A DNA stretch of 64,000 nucleotides from Rhizobium freirei PRF 81. Lineage in GTDB: Bacteria > Pseudomonadota > Alphaproteobacteria > Rhizobiales > Rhizobiaceae. The stretch spans positions 1-64,000 of the forward strand of contig NZ_AQHN01000055.1 of assembly GCF_000359745.1 (NCBI RefSeq), in the 5' to 3' direction. Shown piece by piece: positions 62,372 through 64,000 of the stretch. Numbering within the stretch: position 1 is the stretch's first letter; every line of letters begins with the position of its first letter. The position numbers and the translations under genes were made by a program. The notes beneath the pieces were generated by a model that was not told where the DNA came from, did no database searches, and was given only the letters and a program-made list of their open reading frames with translations.

Positions 62372-63259
62372 ATGAGCAGCACCCTTCTCGTCACCGGCGC
62401 CGCCGGTCAGCTTGGCCAGCGCATCATTCATCACCTGCTGGAGACTTATAAGGTCGCGCCCGGCCGCATCATTGCCGCTACCCGCAGCCCCGAGAAGCTT
62501 GCCGACCTGGCCGCCAAGGGCGTGGTGACCCGCAAGGCAGATTTCGATGACGCCGCCACCCTGCCGGCCGCTTTCGCCGGTGTCGACCTGTTGCTGATCA
62601 TCAGCACTGATGCACTCGCCGTCCCGGGTCTGCGCCTGAAGCAGCAGACGGCTGCGGTCGAAGCCGCGAAGAAAGCCGGCGTGAAGCACATTCTCTACAC
62701 CTCCATGCCGGCGCCGGAAGGTTCGCTCGTGAGCTTCGCACCCGACCACCTCGGCACCGAAAACGCCATCAAGGCCAGCGGCATCGGCTATACGATCCTG
62801 CGCGACGCCTGGTATTTCGACAACTACTTGCTCGGTCTGCCGCACAGCCTCGAAGTCGGCAAGTGGTACACCGCGACCGGCAATGGCCGCGTCAGCAACA
62901 TCAGCCGCAACGATTGCGCTCTCGCCATCGCCGCAGCACTGGCGTCCGATGAGACCGAAAACGCCACCTATACGCTGACTGGCTCCACGGCCTTCACGAT
63001 CGAGGACGTCGCAAGCGTCGTCAGCAAGATCACCGGCCGTCCGCTTGAGGTCGTGCAGGTCAATGACGAACAGTTCGCCGCCGGCCTCACCGGTGCCGGC
63101 CTGCCGAAATTCGTGGTCGACATGCTTGTCTCCGCCGACGCCAACACCCGCGCCGGCAAATTCGACATCCTCACGAACGATTTCAACAAGCTGACCGGCA
63201 AGGAGCCGCAAACGCTGCGCAGCTTCGTCGAGGAACACAAGGCCGCATTGGCCGGCTGA
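62372..63259 (+). CDS. NmrA/QorB-like NAD(P)-binding quinone oxidoreductase
   Basis: 295 residues of atypical short-chain dehydrogenase fold. N-terminal TLLVTGAAGQLGQRIIHHLL binds the dinucleotide, followed by RIIAATRSPEKLADLAAKGV and YTSMPAPEG. It closely resembles QOR2 (YtfG). Such enzymes reduce quinones or act as redox sensors. It is divergent from HxlR, so probably repressed by it; AGGAAAAAG lies before the ATG. The gap 62234-62371 includes CTAGTGCTAG near 62302-62311, a possible operator. Confidence 0.88.
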   Translation: MSSTLLVTGAAGQLGQRIIHHLLETYKVAPGRIIAATRSPEKLADLAAKGVVTRKADFDDAATLPAAFAGVDLLLIISTDALAVPGLRLKQQTAAVEAAKKAGVKHILYTSMPAPEGSLVSFAPDHLGTENAIKASGIGYTILRDAWYFDNYLLGLPHSLEVGKWYTATGNGRVSNISRNDCALAIAAALASDETENATYTLTGSTAFTIEDVASVVSKITGRPLEVVQVNDEQFAAGLTGAGLPKFVVDMLVSADANTRAGKFDILTNDFNKLTGKEPQTLRSFVEEHKAALAG

Positions 63260-63307
63260 GTTTTAGGAGGTCAGGTGAAGCTTCATTTGCCGCATCTTTG
63301 TGCGTGG

Positions 63308-63346
63308 CCCCTCACCCCAGCCCTCTCCCCGCTTGCGGGGAGAGGG
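63308..63346. repeat. Palindromic repeat, same family as in cobN
   Basis: CCCCTCACCCCAG tail plus CCCTCTCCCCGC / GCGGGGAGAGGG hairpin. Nearly identical to the element at 42-83 read on the other strand. Confidence 0.85.
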
Positions 63347-63410
63347 AGCTTTCGCCCTTCAATCGTGAACTCTAACCAAATGAGATAAGCACCGTTCGCG
63401 CGCTGTCGTC

Positions 63411-63450
63411 CCTTCTCCCCGCAAGCGGGGAGAAGGCTAGGATGAGGGGC
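63411..63450. repeat. Palindromic repeat, inverted second copy
   Basis: CCTTCTCCCCGC / GCGGGGAGAAGG hairpin with tail CTAGGATGAGGGGC. Inverted relative to the copy at 63308, separated by about 65 bases; together they fill the gap between the two flanking convergent genes and could act as terminators. Confidence 0.85.
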
Positions 63451-63504
63451 CAGGCACTATGGCGCGTCAGCGACGCCGTCGCCTGACCAGCACCAAGCCT
63501 ATCC

Positions 63505-64000
63505 TTATCCAACCACCTGCCCACACGCCCGGCGGAAACGGCGCACCGTCTCGGCCATGCCATATTCCAGCGCATCCGCCGTCAGTCCGTGGCCGATCGA
63601 CGTTTCCGCAAGCTTCGGAATACGCTTGAGGAGCGCCGGTAGGTTGGCGACCGTCAGATCGTGACCGGCATTGACATCGAGGCCGTTGGCGAAGGCGGCG
63701 TCGGCGGTCTTGCCGAGCATCTCCAGAAAGACAGCAGCCTTTTCCGGATCATCATAGCAGCCGCCATAAGGGCCGGTGTAAAGCTCGATGCGATCGGCAC
63801 CGACCTCCTTGGCGATCTTCACCGCGTCGATATCGCCGTCGCCATCGGCAAACAGCGAAACGCGGCAGCCGATCGTCTTGTACCTGGCAACGACCTCGGC
63901 CAGCAGTTTACGGTTCTTGCGAAAGTCCCAACCATGATCCGATGTCGCCTGCGTGGGATCGTCCGGCACGAGCGTCACCTGCTCGGGCTCGGCCGAAGCG
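63505..64000 (-). CDS. pdxJ: Pyridoxine 5'-phosphate synthase, C-terminal part (runs off the right edge)
   Basis: The last 165 codons of PdxJ; the 5' end lies beyond the window. Diagnostic segments are [30 protein letters not shown] and [13 protein letters not shown] with the phosphate-binding GHGLTADAL. The enzyme condenses 1-deoxy-xylulose 5-phosphate and 3-amino-2-oxopropyl phosphate to pyridoxine 5'-phosphate, in the last step of vitamin B6 synthesis. Confidence 0.97.
   Translation of the reverse strand, partial: ASAEPEQVTLVPDDPTQATSDHGWDFRKNRKLLAEVVARYKTIGCRVSLFADGDGDIDAVKIAKEVGADRIELYTGPYGGCYDDPEKAAVFLEMLGKTADAAFANGLDVNAGHDLTVANLPALLKRIPKLAETSIGHGLTADALEYGMAETVRRFRRACGQVVG

Overview
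The window looks like a chromosomal stretch of an alphaproteobacterium of the Rhizobium/Agrobacterium group. It is GC-rich, has a rhizobial aerobic cobalamin gene set, DUF1127 proteins, a GbdR-like regulator, and the palindromic and mosaic intergenic repeats typical of rhizobia. The assignment to Rhizobium is an inference from gene content; no species call is made.

Layout. 1-6.6 kb: cobalamin synthesis on the minus strand (cobU-cobW-cobN behind a B12 riboswitch, and cobQ separately), with a ClC-type chloride channel between them. 6.8-7.0 kb: a 47-codon gene with its own ribosome binding site and terminator. 7.7-12.1 kb: a quaternary-amine (betaine/choline type) ABC transporter followed by a betaine-homocysteine methyltransferase-like gene. 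12.2-17.1 kb: two large surface-polysaccharide-type fusion proteins (FkbM methyltransferase / glycosyltransferase / methyltransferase, and GT2 with a methyltransferase-like tail) and an exported phosphodiester glycosidase-family protein. 17.5-22.4 kb: a two-gene methylenetetrahydrofolate reductase (Fe-S partner plus catalytic subunit), a LysR regulator divergent from two small proteins (one DUF1127), and a GbdR-like AraC regulator. The betaine transporter, methyltransferase, MTHFR pair and GbdR-like regulator together suggest methylated-amine and one-carbon metabolism. 22.4-24.8 kb: two paralogous double-receiver response regulators, one with a GGDEF domain. 25.1-27.7 kb: a large MscS channel. 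28.2-33.7 kb: SfnB-like flavoenzyme, Rrf2 regulator and two related FAD/NAD(P)-binding proteins, probably sulfur-related.

34.0-34.7 kb holds two very small single-helix membrane proteins. 34,969-38,539 is a compact 3.5 kb integrated element in tRNA-Lys(CUU), with 47-bp direct repeats, a tyrosine integrase, an excisionase-like HTH protein and a short phage-type operon around a metallophosphoesterase. 38.7-46.4 kb is a seven-gene minus-strand run: a ferric-type ABC transporter, a 2-oxoglutarate/Fe(II) oxygenase, an EEP hydrolase, a NUDIX hydrolase and a PhzF protein.

46.5-64 kb is ordinary metabolism and regulation: aldo/keto reductase, aminotransferase, a VapBC-type toxin-antitoxin pair with a methyltransferase, ilvC, TetR/AraC/Lrp/MarR/HxlR regulators next to likely targets, zinc alcohol dehydrogenase, type II NADH dehydrogenase, Asp/Glu racemase, MFS exporter, FAD monooxygenase, an NmrA-type NAD(P)-binding protein, and the 3' part of pdxJ at the right edge. 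The most unusual items are the palindromic repeat carried in frame inside cobN, the mini-element in tRNA-Lys, the hairpin covering the ribosome binding site of a MarR-GNAT fusion, the multi-domain glycosyltransferases, and the run of genes too short for routine annotation.
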